A DNA stretch of 64,000 nucleotides from Pseudomonas maumuensis (GCF_019139675.1 NZ_CP077077.1:2294001-2358000), one strand, 5' to 3'. Counted from the stretch's first letter, positions 27,559 through 36,428 are shown. The notes: generated by a model from the sequence alone, not told the origin. Made by a program: numbers and translations.

Positions 27559-28194
27559 ATGAACCAACCAGAAAACCAAAACCCGCTTCGTCACGGTCGT
27601 GTCACCACCCCAGCCTCGCGCGGCGCCGTCGCCATCGACCTTGGCGTGCTGAGCGGCTGGCAGGTCGATGAAATGGAAGGCGGCAAAAACTTCCCGGCGC
27701 TGGCCGCCGGTCCGTTCCCGGCGCCGTTCCAGTCGGACAACCCGAGCGTCGCACCGCCCGCCGATGGCTACATCCTCAGCGGCGGCAAGACCGATGCCCG
27801 TGACTGCGTCAACTTCACCGACGAGGAGATGGGCAAGAAGCTCAACCGCGCCTTCACCTGGCCGCTGATCAATGTCGACGCCGGGCAAGTGTTCAAGGTG
27901 ACCTGGCGCTACACCGCGCCGCATACCACCCGCGGCTATCGCTGGCTGATCACCAAGGACGGCTGGGACCCGAAACAACGCATCACCCGTGCGCAACTGG
28001 AAGACAAGCCGTTCGCCGAGGACTTCTACCCGCAGGTGCCGTACTACAGCCATGCCGGCGAGCTGAAGGCCAAGGTCGATCATGAAGTGAAGCTGCCGGC
28101 CAACAAAAAGGGCCGTCACGTGATCGTGCTGATGTGGATCGTCGCCAATACCGGCAACGCTTTCTACCAGGCATTCGACGTCGACTTCCAGTAA
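27559..28194 (+). CDS. AA10 lytic polysaccharide monooxygenase (chitin-active) without signal peptide
   Basis: This 211-residue single-domain protein is a copper enzyme of the chitin-binding/AA10 family. The segment HGRVTTPASRGAVA carries the first copper His at residue 12, and YTAPHTTRGYRW has the second at His122. The conserved C-terminal NAFYQAFDVDF carries the axial aromatic. In normal AA10 enzymes the His is residue 1 after signal removal, but here MNQPENQNPLR precedes it and there is no signal peptide. Cleavage after Arg11 would free it. The chitinase gene follows 37 bp downstream. The ATG at 27559 follows TGGAG. A CTCTCC/GGAGAG hairpin sits in the leader. Confidence 0.88.
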   Translation: MNQPENQNPLRHGRVTTPASRGAVAIDLGVLSGWQVDEMEGGKNFPALAAGPFPAPFQSDNPSVAPPADGYILSGGKTDARDCVNFTDEEMGKKLNRAFTWPLINVDAGQVFKVTWRYTAPHTTRGYRWLITKDGWDPKQRITRAQLEDKPFAEDFYPQVPYYSHAGELKAKVDHEVKLPANKKGRHVIVLMWIVANTGNAFYQAFDVDFQ

Positions 28195-28231
28195 GCCCGA
28201 GGGTTCTACACAGGTTCTGAAGGATTAGAAC

Positions 28232-29269
28232 ATGACAACGATTGACTTTACCCAACTCAAGTCAGCGCAGGATGACGCTGCCTCGCGGATGCCCAGCCTG
28301 GCGGGCAAGAAGATCCTCATGGGTTACTGGCACAACTGGCCGGCCGGCCCGGCGGATGGTTACCAGCGTGGGCAGTTCGCCAACATGAGCCTGGAGGAGG
28401 TGCCACGCGACTACAACGTGGTGGCCGTGGCCTTCATGAAGGGCAGCGGCATACCGACCTTCAAGCCGTACAACCTGTCCGATGCCGAGTTCCGGCGCCA
28501 GGTGGGCGTGCTCAACAGCCAGGGCAGGGCGGTGCTGATGTCCCTGGGCGGCGCCGATGCGCATATCGCCCTGAACCCGGGCCATGAACAACCACTGGCC
28601 AATGAAATCATTCGCCTGGTGGAAACCTACGGTTTCGACGGGCTGGACATCGACCTTGAACAGAGCGCGATCGATTTCGCCGCCAACAAGACGGTCCTGC
28701 CCGCCGCGCTGAAACTGGTGAAGGATCACTACGCCGCCGAGGGCAAGCATTTCATCATCAGCATGGCGCCGGAGTTCCCCTACCTGACCAGCACGGGGCG
28801 CTACGTCGACTACCTCAAGGCACTGGAGGGGTACTACGACTTCATCGCCCCGCAGTTCTACAACCAGGGGGGCGACGGGCTCTGGGTGCAGGAGGCCAAC
28901 AATGGCAACGGCGCCTGGATCGCGCAGAACAACGATGCCATGAAGGAGGACTTCCTGTTCTACCTGACCGAGAGCCTGGTCAGTGGCACCCGCGGCTTCA
29001 CCCGGATCCCGGCGGACAAGTTCGTCATCGGCCTGCCGGCCAACGTCGACGCAGCCGCCACCGGCTACGTGATCAACCCGACGGCGGTGAGCAACGCGTT
29101 CAAGCGTCTCTATGCCAAAGGGGTGTCGATCAAGGGCTTGATGACCTGGTCGGTCAACTGGGACAGCGGGGTCAACAAGAACCACGTGCCTTACAACCAA
29201 GAGTTCAGCCGGCGCTACGGGCCGCTGATCAACAGTGGCAACAAGGCCACAGCGTCCGTCGACGCCTGA
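28232..29269 (+). CDS. GH18 chitinase, no signal peptide
   Basis: This 345-residue protein is a single catalytic GH18 TIM barrel. SLGG sits near residue 104 and the catalytic DxxDxDxE is DGLDIDLE at 136-143, with acid Glu143. MAPEFPYL and QFYNQGG are further barrel strands. It has no chitin-binding module and no Sec or Tat signal (MTTIDFTQLKSAQDDAASRM), which fits the partner LPMO. Both enzymes would need lysis, or a non-classical export path, to reach chitin. A strong terminator follows the stop. Confidence 0.9.
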   Translation: MTTIDFTQLKSAQDDAASRMPSLAGKKILMGYWHNWPAGPADGYQRGQFANMSLEEVPRDYNVVAVAFMKGSGIPTFKPYNLSDAEFRRQVGVLNSQGRAVLMSLGGADAHIALNPGHEQPLANEIIRLVETYGFDGLDIDLEQSAIDFAANKTVLPAALKLVKDHYAAEGKHFIISMAPEFPYLTSTGRYVDYLKALEGYYDFIAPQFYNQGGDGLWVQEANNGNGAWIAQNNDAMKEDFLFYLTESLVSGTRGFTRIPADKFVIGLPANVDAAATGYVINPTAVSNAFKRLYAKGVSIKGLMTWSVNWDSGVNKNHVPYNQEFSRRYGPLINSGNKATASVDA

Positions 29270-29337
29270 TCGAGCTAGCATCCGGCAGACGTGCCTGATG
29301 CCCGACAGTCGAGGCCTGTCGGCTTGATCGCCACATG

Positions 29338-29370
29338 AAAATCCGGTGCCGTGAGGCATCGGATTTTTTG
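29338..29370 (+). terminator. Rho-independent terminator after chitinase gene
   Basis: AAAATCCGGTGCC and GGCATCGGATTTTTT pair around GTGA, with a run of six T at the end. It is a strong intrinsic terminator that closes the LPMO-chitinase transcript 69 nt after the stop. Confidence 0.9.
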
Positions 29371-29432
29371 TGCCTGGTCGATAGGGCCGCAGGTGCGAAA
29401 ATGGCGAGTTGCCGCCCTGCACAAGAGCTACC

Positions 29433-30380
29433 ATGTCGCCCATGGCCAATATCATCGATACCACCGAAAACGACGCCTGCGACCTGGCACTGAAAGCGCA
29501 CGATGCGCGCTTGGACGGCGGTTTTTTCCTGGGCTGGCGTCCGCCCTATGACACTGCGGCAATGCTCGGCTTTCTGCGCCTGCGGGCGATACCCGGCGTG
29601 GAGTGTGTGGAGGAGGGCACATACACCCGTACGCTGCGCCTCATACAGGACGGTCAGGAATATTGCGGCTGGTTGAGCGTGTCCTTCGACGAGGCGCGCG
29701 ACCAGGCGCGGGTGAGGATCAGCGATTCGCTGGCGGGCGTCCTGCCCACGCTGATCAACCACGTGCGCGCCGCGTTCGACCTGGATGCCGACCCGCTCGC
29801 CATCGACGCCGTGCTGCACAGTGCGTTCCCTTCGGGTGCGGGCCTGCGAGTTCCGGGGACGGTGGATGGTTTCGAGTTGGCCGTGCGCGCCGTGCTGGGC
29901 CAGCAGATCACCGTGGCCGCTGCGCGCACACTGGGCGCTCGCCTGGTCGCGGCCTTCGGGCAACCCATCGCAACGCCTTTCCCCAGCCTGGATCGCCTGT
30001 TCCCCGCACCCGCCGCGCTGATCGCGGCCAGTGGTGACGAGCTAGGCCGACTGGGCATCACGCGCCAGCGCCAGGCGGCGCTCAAGGCCTTGGCCGAAGC
30101 AGTGCTGGTGGGCGGCCTGATCCTGAGCCCTGGTGTCGACGTCGCGGCCACCTGTGCCCGGTTGCGTACCCTGCCGGGCATCGGCGACTGGACCGCGCAG
30201 TACATTGCCTTGCGCGCGCTGCGCTGGCCCGATGCCTTTCCGGCGGGCGACGTGGCACTGCAAAAAGCCCTGGGAGTGAGCGGCGCCAACGCTGCAACGC
30301 AAGCCGCGCAGGCCTGGCGGCCCTGGCGTGGCTATGCGGTGCTGCGCGCCTGGCAAGCGGGGCCGGGCAGCGTGCGCTGA
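29433..30380 (+). CDS. DNA-3-methyladenine glycosylase II (AlkA-like)
   Basis: This 315-residue base-excision glycosylase has an AlkA N-terminal domain (residues 12-120, LRLRAIPGVECVEEGTYTRT) and a helix-hairpin-helix GPD domain. LPGIGDWTAQYIALRAL and the catalytic Asp in PDAFPAGD are visible. It removes alkylated bases. It lacks the Ada-type methyltransferase half that is often fused to it. The ATG at 29433 has AAGAG upstream; an earlier TTG-based frame is not needed. It lies after the terminator of the LexA-boxed pair and has no LexA box of its own. Confidence 0.9.
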   Translation: MSPMANIIDTTENDACDLALKAHDARLDGGFFLGWRPPYDTAAMLGFLRLRAIPGVECVEEGTYTRTLRLIQDGQEYCGWLSVSFDEARDQARVRISDSLAGVLPTLINHVRAAFDLDADPLAIDAVLHSAFPSGAGLRVPGTVDGFELAVRAVLGQQITVAAARTLGARLVAAFGQPIATPFPSLDRLFPAPAALIAASGDELGRLGITRQRQAALKALAEAVLVGGLILSPGVDVAATCARLRTLPGIGDWTAQYIALRALRWPDAFPAGDVALQKALGVSGANAATQAAQAWRPWRGYAVLRAWQAGPGSVR

Positions 30381-30411
30381 TCGCATCCTGCGGCCCCGAT
30401 GGCGCGATGCT

Positions 30412-32538
30412 TCAGAAGGTGTAGTCGAGGGTGGCGAAGTACGAACGTGGCGCCCCCAGCAGCCATTGCTCGCCGCTGTAGCTCGACTGGGCATACTGGC
30501 GGTCGAACAGGTTGTTCAACTGCAGGCCCAGGCGTACGTCGGGCAGCACCTGCCAGCCGAGGTTGGCATCGACCACGGTGTAGCCCGGCACCTGCTGATC
30601 GTTGGCGGCACTGCTGTAGCGTTCGCCTACGTAACGCAGGCCGATGCCCGCGTCCAGGGCCTGGCCGAAGCCCTTGCTCAGCCATAGGTTGGCGGTGCGC
30701 CGCGGCACATCCTGGGGGCGGTTGCCGGCGCGGTCGTGGACCGAGCCATCGTTGCCTTCCTCGAGGAAGTCATCGTACTTGGCCCGCACCAGTGCCGCGT
30801 TGGCCGACAGCTGCCACTGCTTGCCCAGCGCCAGCTCCAGGCTGGCCTCCAGGCCATCGGAGGTCTGCTGGCCGGCCTGCTGGCTGTCGTGGGTGACCGG
30901 GTTGTACACCGGCAGCTTCCGCTTGACGATGTGATAGGCCGCCAGCGTCCATTCGCCCCGCGCATCCCAGAAACGCTGCTTGAGGCCGATCTCGGTCTGC
31001 CTGGCCTCGGTCAGGTCCAGGCGCTTGTTCGGGCGCTGGGTGAGCAAGTCGCCGACGCCGTCCTCGCTGGTGGAGTATTGCCCGTACAGCGACAGGTCGT
31101 CGCTGAGCGCGTACACCAGCCCGGCGCGCCAGTTGCCGCCGCGCAGGCTGCGGTCGCTGCGGGTGTCGTTGACCAGGTCGTTGCGGTCGATGTGGTTCTG
31201 GTCGCGGCGCACGCCGGTGACCAGCGCCAGGCGCTCGGTCAACTGGGTACGGTTTTCCGCGAACAGGGCGAAGGTGTCGACCTTGGACAGCGTCTGCGCT
31301 CGGGTCGGGCTGAGGCTGTGGAAGCCTCCAGGCGCCGGCTGCCACGGATCGAGCGGGTCAGTGCCGCCATCACGGTAGGGCGAGTTGCTGTCGACGTTGA
31401 AGCGAATCTTGTTGTACTCGACGCCGACCACGGTCTTGCTGGCCAGGCCGAACAGCGCATGGTCGAGGCTGAAGCTCTGGCGGTCGCCGAGTTGTTCCTG
31501 GTTGTGCCTGATCTCCAGGAAGCTGCCTCGCTGGACCACCGCGCTGGTGGCGTCCCAGGCGTACGACTCGGCGTTGCGCCAGTGCCGGCGGCTCTTGATG
31601 TAGTACAGCTCGTTGCGGGCGCTGAGGCTGTCGCTCAGGGTCCAGTCGCTGGTCAGGCGCGTCCACTCGTCGTGGTAGCGCTGCACGTCGTTGCTGACGT
31701 TGTAGTTCTTGTCGCGCACGCTGCGGCGCAAATGGCCGTCGATCAGCGGGGTGCCGTAGTAGTTGGCCGGCTGCGCGTCGCCGCGTTCGTGGGAGAGGGT
31801 GAAGCTCAGGTCGTCGCTGGCGTCGAAGCGCAGTGCGGCGCTGAGGGCCAGGCTGCGCGAATCGGTGCGATCGACCCAGCCGTTACCCGCCTGCTGGTTG
31901 AGAGTGACGCGGTAGCTCAGGCGCTCGCTGAGGCTGCCGCCGCTGTCCAGGCCCAGTTGCTGGCGGTCCCAGGAGCCATAGCCCAGGCGCAGGTGGTTGC
32001 GGATGTCGCCGGCGAACGGTTTCTTCGGCACCACGTTGACCACCGCGCCCGTGGCGCCTTCGCCATACAGCACCGAGGCCGGGCCGCGGATCACGTCGAT
32101 GCGCTCGACCATCCACGGATCGACCGGGAAGGTGAGGGTGCCGGCGCCGGCATACAGGCGCGAGCCGTCGAACAGCGTCATCACCGAGCTCTGGCCGGTG
32201 AAGCCTCGGGCCGACAGACCGGTGCCGCCGTCGCCCGGCGTGCCGATGAAGGTGATGCCCGGCGAGCGGGTCACGGCGTCCTGCACGGTCAGGTTGTTGC
32301 GCTGCTGGATCTGCGCTTCGGTCAGGCTGCTGGTGCTGGCCGGGGTGTCCAGGGCGCTGAGGTTCAGGCGCGAGCCGGCCGGGGTCGGGGTGGCCAGGTC
32401 GATAGCCTGCGGCTCGCGGGTGTCGGTGATCGCCGTGGAGGGCAGGGTGAGGGGCGCCACGGCATGATCATCGGCCAGCGCCGGCAGGGATACGGCCAGG
32501 CAGGCCGCCAGGGAGTGAAGCTTGTTGAATCGGGACAT
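30412..32538 (-). CDS. TonB-dependent outer membrane receptor under a B12 riboswitch
   Basis: This 708-residue receptor has a signal peptide (MSRFNKLHSLAACLAVSLPA, cleaved after ALA). A plug domain follows (LTEAQIQQRNNLTVQDAVTR to RIDVIRGPASVLYGEGATGA), then a 22-strand barrel ending in LDYTF. By sequence style it resembles siderophore receptors (FhuA/FpvA type) more than short BtuB. The leader, however, is a cobalamin riboswitch, so the likely ligand is a corrinoid, or a metal complex whose uptake is B12-regulated. The start at 32538 sets the signal peptide; an upstream frame overlaps the leader. Confidence 0.88.
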   Translation of the reverse strand: MSRFNKLHSLAACLAVSLPALADDHAVAPLTLPSTAITDTREPQAIDLATPTPAGSRLNLSALDTPASTSSLTEAQIQQRNNLTVQDAVTRSPGITFIGTPGDGGTGLSARGFTGQSSVMTLFDGSRLYAGAGTLTFPVDPWMVERIDVIRGPASVLYGEGATGAVVNVVPKKPFAGDIRNHLRLGYGSWDRQQLGLDSGGSLSERLSYRVTLNQQAGNGWVDRTDSRSLALSAALRFDASDDLSFTLSHERGDAQPANYYGTPLIDGHLRRSVRDKNYNVSNDVQRYHDEWTRLTSDWTLSDSLSARNELYYIKSRRHWRNAESYAWDATSAVVQRGSFLEIRHNQEQLGDRQSFSLDHALFGLASKTVVGVEYNKIRFNVDSNSPYRDGGTDPLDPWQPAPGGFHSLSPTRAQTLSKVDTFALFAENRTQLTERLALVTGVRRDQNHIDRNDLVNDTRSDRSLRGGNWRAGLVYALSDDLSLYGQYSTSEDGVGDLLTQRPNKRLDLTEARQTEIGLKQRFWDARGEWTLAAYHIVKRKLPVYNPVTHDSQQAGQQTSDGLEASLELALGKQWQLSANAALVRAKYDDFLEEGNDGSVHDRAGNRPQDVPRRTANLWLSKGFGQALDAGIGLRYVGERYSSAANDQQVPGYTVVDANLGWQVLPDVRLGLQLNNLFDRQYAQSSYSGEQWLLGAPRSYFATLDYTF

Positions 32539-32654
32539 GTCGTTCCACTGCTGCAGGAAAGAATGGATCCCGGTGGAAAACACGCAACGGCGAAGCGCGC
32601 GCAGACGCGCACGCGAATACCGGCCTGCGCCCGCCCACCGCGGGTTGCCAAGTG

Positions 32655-32835
32655 AAGCCTCAGGCCGGTCTCCGGGCTTGCGAGGGGCATGAAGCCTTCA
32701 CCTTCCCATGCTTGCGCACAGTGGCCTGTCGAAGGGTTCGCTCGCTTACCGTTGCGGGGGCAGCGCCGGACTTGTCGTGGCAACGACTCACCGGCTTCCC
32801 GTTTCACCCTGCGCGCGGCGGCGCAGGGCACCTGA
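32655..32835 (-). promoter_or_regulatory. Cobalamin riboswitch (TonB receptor leader)
   Basis: On the minus strand the leader has GGGTGAAACGGGAAGCCGGT, then GCTGCCCCCGCAACGGTAAG, and the end box AGCCCGGAGACCGGCCTGA, with flanking stem GGTGCCCTGCGC/GCGCAGGG. All core AdoCbl riboswitch elements are present in order. It ends about 115 nt before the receptor start. B12 should repress the receptor. Confidence 0.92.
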
Positions 32836-33010
32836 AACTGGCGCGCATCAGACCACCGAACGGGCAGGGCGTCAATCGTTCGAATGGGCGGGAGATCCGT
32901 GGCGCAATGGCGGTTTAGACGTGTTTGGCGATTTTTTTTCGAACTTTTGCGGCGGGCGTCGTCTCGAACCGCTCGTTCACCATTCATTCACGTCATGGAG
33001 ACTGTTGCGA

Positions 33011-33757
33011 ATGTCTACCCGTAACCTGCTGCGTCACGCCTGCCTGCTGGCCCTGGTTGGTGCTCCCCTGGCCGCCACGGCGGCACCGAGCACCGATCCG
33101 CTGTTCACCCTCGGTCTGCTGGGTTCCTACGACAAGTTCAAGTTCGAAGGCGGTAGCGAGTCGGACAAGGAACACATGGGCCAGGGTGGCGTGTTCGCTA
33201 CCTTCGGCAACAAGATGACCGCCGAGTCCGGTTTCATCTACCAGATCGGTGCCGAGGCCAAGTACGGCAAGAAGAACGACAACAAGCTCAAGGAGGCCCA
33301 GGCCGACCTTGACCTGGGCTGGCGCGCCGCGCTGGACGCGCGCAACTTCGTTGACCTGAGCGTGGGCGGCGGCTACAGCTGGACCCGCTTCGAGCCCGAG
33401 ATCAACGACCTCGACACGCGGCTGACCTACAAGTCGCCGTTCGCCAAGGCGGCGCTGGGCTACAACCATCAGTTCGATGCCTCGACCCTGCGCGTGGAGG
33501 TGGGCGCGCGCCACACCATCGACGGCCGTGCGCGGCTCAAGGTCGATGACTTTGGCAGTGACAGTGTCGACATGAAGGACCGCACAAACCCGTATGCGGA
33601 AGTCACGCTGCTGATGAACCAGCGGGGCGGCATGCCGGTGCAGGTGGGGGCGTACTACACCCGCACCGAGTACAAGCTGGACGAGGATACCCCGGTGGCG
33701 GACAACACCAAGCTCAAGCGCGATGAGTTCGGGGTGAAGGTGGGGTTGGCGTTCTGA
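33011..33757 (+). CDS. Outer-membrane beta-barrel protein, function unknown
   Basis: This 248-residue protein has a Sec signal peptide (cleaved near residue 25, ATAAPS). Alternating strands follow, and it ends VGLAF with C-terminal Phe as in porins. Segments such as QADLDLGWRAALDARNFVDL and RLTYKSPFAKAALGYNHQFD suggest an 8-12-strand barrel. No close family is recognised with confidence. It is divergent from the B12-regulated receptor but has its own short leader (ATG at 33011). Confidence 0.75.
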   Translation: MSTRNLLRHACLLALVGAPLAATAAPSTDPLFTLGLLGSYDKFKFEGGSESDKEHMGQGGVFATFGNKMTAESGFIYQIGAEAKYGKKNDNKLKEAQADLDLGWRAALDARNFVDLSVGGGYSWTRFEPEINDLDTRLTYKSPFAKAALGYNHQFDASTLRVEVGARHTIDGRARLKVDDFGSDSVDMKDRTNPYAEVTLLMNQRGGMPVQVGAYYTRTEYKLDEDTPVADNTKLKRDEFGVKVGLAF

Positions 33758-33786
33758 TCGGCTGAACCCGCGCCTGCGCTGTAGCA

Positions 33787-33816
33787 GGGCAACCCCCTCC
33801 AGCCGAGGGGCTTGCC
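33787..33816. terminator. Bidirectional hairpin between converging genes
   Basis: GGGCAACCCCCTC and GAGGGGCTTGCCC form a long stem (one mismatch) around CAGC. It lies between the barrel protein stop and the GNAT stop, in a convergent gap, and resembles a REP unit. Confidence 0.55.
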
Positions 33817-33828
33817 CCGCAACGGCAT

Positions 33829-34398
33829 TCAGCGCCCGCGTCGACGCGACACCCGCGCCTCGATGTTCTTGCGCCCGATCAACAGCGGCGGTTTCTCCAC
33901 CACCGGCTCGTCGGCCAGCCACTTGTACATCACCAGGCAATCGACCAGGCCCAGCTCACCATGGCGGTAGGCCTTGGGCAGGCGTCCGACAGTCTCGAAG
34001 CCGAGCTTGTGCCACAGCGCCACGGCCACTTCGTTGGTCGCCACCACCGAATTGAACTGCAGGGCCAGGAAGCCTTCCTGGCGAGCGAGCTTCTGCGAAT
34101 GCTCGCACATCAGCCTGGCCACGCCGCGGCCACGGGCGTTCTCGCACACCATGTAGCCGCAGTTGCCCACGTGCCCGCCAGGGCCGGCGGCGTTGGCCTT
34201 GAGGAAGTAGGAACCGAGTAGTTCGCCGTCTGCCTCGGCCACCAGGGTACGCAACGGGGTCTCCAGCCATAGCGTGCGAGCTTGGTCGCTGCTCAGGGTA
34301 GGGTCGAAGGCGTAGGTCTGGCGAGCCTGGACAATGGCCTGGAAGGTCGGCCAGAAGCGCTCGAAGTCTTCCGGGGTCATGGGGCGGATCTGGATCAT
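33829..34398 (-). CDS. GNAT-family N-acetyltransferase
   Basis: This 189-residue enzyme has the GNAT start MIQIRPMTPEDFERFWPTFQ and an acetyl-CoA site, CENARGRGVARLMCEHSQKL, with ARGRGVA as the pyrophosphate loop. A further helix is VALWHKLGFETVGRLPKAYR. The substrate is not known. The ATG at 34398 was taken for the conserved N-terminal strand. It lies on the same strand as the AhpD-like gene but is not tightly coupled. Confidence 0.85.
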   Translation of the reverse strand: MIQIRPMTPEDFERFWPTFQAIVQARQTYAFDPTLSSDQARTLWLETPLRTLVAEADGELLGSYFLKANAAGPGGHVGNCGYMVCENARGRGVARLMCEHSQKLARQEGFLALQFNSVVATNEVAVALWHKLGFETVGRLPKAYRHGELGLVDCLVMYKWLADEPVVEKPPLLIGRKNIEARVSRRRGR

Positions 34399-34476
34399 GG
34401 CGGTTCCTGCGCGGGCTGAGCCGCCAAGTCTGGGTGCCTGGGCGTCGTCGCGCAAGGGCGGCGACGCCTTGGCCTG

Positions 34477-34821
34477 TCAGGCGCCGGACTTGCCCACCGC
34501 GTCCAGGGCCCGGGCCGAGTAGACCAGTGCCGCGCCGGCGTTCATCGCCACCGCCACGCCCAGGGCCTCGGCGATCTCCTCACGGGTCGCACCATGCTTG
34601 ACCGCCTGCTGCGAATGCACGGCGATACAGCCGTCGCAGCGGGTGGTGACGGCCACGGCCAGGGAGATCAGCTCGCGGGTCTTGGCGTCCAGGTGGTTGG
34701 TCTTGGCCCCGGCGCCGCTGGCGGTCATGTAGCCGGCCACGGTATCGGGGGACAGTTGCTTGAGATCGCCGATGCCGGCCATCAACTGCTTACGGTAGGC
34801 GTCCCAGTCCATCATGCTCAT
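34477..34821 (-). CDS. AhpD/carboxymuconolactone decarboxylase-like protein
   Basis: This 114-residue all-helical protein has the redox CxxC plus His pattern TRCDGCIAVHSQQAVKHGA at about residues 58-76, shared by AhpD-like peroxidases and carboxymuconolactone decarboxylases. It probably acts in peroxide or hydroperoxide defence. The ATG at 34821 follows AAGGTG; alternative starts a few codons away (GTG at 34830) are possible. It is monocistronic-looking between GNAT and an unknown gene. Confidence 0.85.
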   Translation of the reverse strand: MSMMDWDAYRKQLMAGIGDLKQLSPDTVAGYMTASGAGAKTNHLDAKTRELISLAVAVTTRCDGCIAVHSQQAVKHGATREEIAEALGVAVAMNAGAALVYSARALDAVGKSGA

Positions 34822-34919
34822 CGTTTTCACCTTGTCAGGTTGGCAGCAGGAGCTTTCAGGCTAGTAGAAACCGAAGCGGTGCGCGGCGAAACCGCCGACT
34901 CTTGGCAGTCAGCGGGAGG

Positions 34920-35342
34920 TCAGACGTCGATACTGTCGATCAGGGTTGACGCTACCAAGGCAAATCGCCCGTCGGTCAGGTCGTATTTCTCTCTACCCAC
35001 GGAAAAACGTAGCTGGAAAGAGACATCGACCCATTCACTTTCCGGTTGCCATTCGTCGAGGCTGATATCCAGCACTTGGGCTTCATACAGGTAGTTGCTG
35101 ATGCATACATGCGCGCTGCTGACCTCGCCTTCCCGCGTGAAATGCAGGCGCACGCCGGGTGCGTTCAGTTCGGCGTCCAGGTCCAGCAATTGATAGCTTT
35201 CCAAAAGGAAGCCATCGTCCAACTCGGTGAACAGGGTGTTGTTGGCAACGAACGTTTCCAGCCTCGAGGGCAGGGGCGGATCGAGCCGTCCACTGACAAG
35301 GGCGAAAGCGAGATCGGGGACGATACGAATAGGCGCTTGCAC
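34920..35342 (-). CDS. Hypothetical protein, 140 residues
   Basis: The protein starts MQAPIRIVPDLAFALVSGRL and has no signal or membrane segment. It is acidic and beta-rich (DVSFQLRFSVGREKYDLTDG). I see no family motif. A perfect AACTGGCA/TGCCAGTT hairpin lies upstream at 35427-35446, possibly marking the end of the lpxO transcript. Confidence 0.6.
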   Translation of the reverse strand: MQAPIRIVPDLAFALVSGRLDPPLPSRLETFVANNTLFTELDDGFLLESYQLLDLDAELNAPGVRLHFTREGEVSSAHVCISNYLYEAQVLDISLDEWQPESEWVDVSFQLRFSVGREKYDLTDGRFALVASTLIDSIDV

Positions 35343-35426
35343 GGTGAAGTCTCCTTTGCTCCTGGCGCGTGAAACCGTTTGGCTTCATGCGTGCGGCTCA
35401 GGCTAGAAGGGAGGAGCGCTCACCAC

Positions 35427-35446
35427 AACTGGCAAAACTGCCAGTT
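35427..35446. other. Perfect short inverted repeat
   Basis: AACTGGCA and TGCCAGTT form an eight-base-pair stem around AAAC. It lies between the lpxO stop and the start of the unknown 140-residue gene, both minus strand. It may be an operator or a weak terminator. Confidence 0.4.
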
Positions 35447-35528
35447 GCAATGGAATGAGGGGGTGTGGGGGGCAGAAATAGAGCGGCCGGCATTTGAGCC
35501 GGCCGCCAGCAGTGCATGTGACGTGCGG

Positions 35529-36428
35529 TCAGATATAGATGAACACCAGCACCAGCGCCGCGACCACTGCCCACTTCTCCAGGTAGTAGCGGGTGCGGTT
35601 GCGCTTTTTCATGGCCTTGCCACGCTCGCGGATCTTGTAGATACGCGTGAACAGGCGGTTGATGCCGCCGGTCTTGTCATTGGCATCGTTGGGCGCGGCG
35701 GCGGCGGCCATGACGTTGCGGCTGAACCAGCGGTTGAACGCGGCTGCCCAGCGGTACTTGAGCGGGCGCTCGACGTCGCAGAACAGGATGATGCGGTTGT
35801 GCTCGGTGGTATTGGCGGCGTAGTGGATGTAGGTCTCGTCGAACACCACGCCCTCGCCGTCGCGCCAGGAGTACTTCTCGCCGTCCACGTCGATGTAGCA
35901 GCCATCGTCGTTGGGCGTGTCCAGGCCCAGGTGGTAGCGGTACGAGCCGGCGTAGGGGTCGCGGTGGCGCACCAGCTTGGCGCCCGGCGGCAGGGTGGCG
36001 AACATGGCTGCCTTGACCGTGCCGATGCCTTGCAGCAGCTCGGTGGTGCGCGGGCACAGGGTCATCGCCGAAGGGTGGCTCTCGCCGTACCACTTCAGGT
36101 AGAAGCGCTTCCAGCCGGTCTTGAAGAACGAGTTGAAGCCGACATCGTCGTAGTTATCGGACTTCTTGATCTCGCCGGCCTGCAGCAGTTGCTGGCCTTC
36201 CTTGCGGATCTCCTGCCAGTGGTCCTGCAGCACCTGCAGCTCGGGGAAGGCACTGACCGGCAGGTAAGGCTTGGCCGGGTGCTTGGAGAACAGGTAGAGG
36301 AAGGCGTTGACCGGGGCCAGGAAGCTGGAGTGGTCGCCTAGCTGGCGGGTCAGCTTGTGACGCACCCGACCGCGCAGGTGAACATAGGCGATCGAGAGGA
36401 CGAAGATCAGTACGAGTGCAATTTTCAT
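35529..36428 (-). CDS. lpxO: Lipid A 2-hydroxylase LpxO-like Asp/Asn beta-hydroxylase
   Basis: This 299-residue Fe(II)/2-oxoglutarate enzyme of the aspartyl/asparaginyl hydroxylase family has an N-terminal membrane anchor (MKIALVLIFVLSIAYVHL) and a second hydrophobic segment at the C-terminus. Iron ligands are in RHRDPYAGSYRYHLGL (His-x-Asp) and FDETYIHYAANTTEHNRIIL (distal His), and the R in EHNRIIL binds 2-oxoglutarate. LpxO proteins hydroxylate the myristate chain of lipid A. Length and both anchors fit LpxO well. Confidence 0.9.
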   Translation of the reverse strand: MKIALVLIFVLSIAYVHLRGRVRHKLTRQLGDHSSFLAPVNAFLYLFSKHPAKPYLPVSAFPELQVLQDHWQEIRKEGQQLLQAGEIKKSDNYDDVGFNSFFKTGWKRFYLKWYGESHPSAMTLCPRTTELLQGIGTVKAAMFATLPPGAKLVRHRDPYAGSYRYHLGLDTPNDDGCYIDVDGEKYSWRDGEGVVFDETYIHYAANTTEHNRIILFCDVERPLKYRWAAAFNRWFSRNVMAAAAAPNDANDKTGGINRLFTRIYKIRERGKAMKKRNRTRYYLEKWAVVAALVLVFIYI

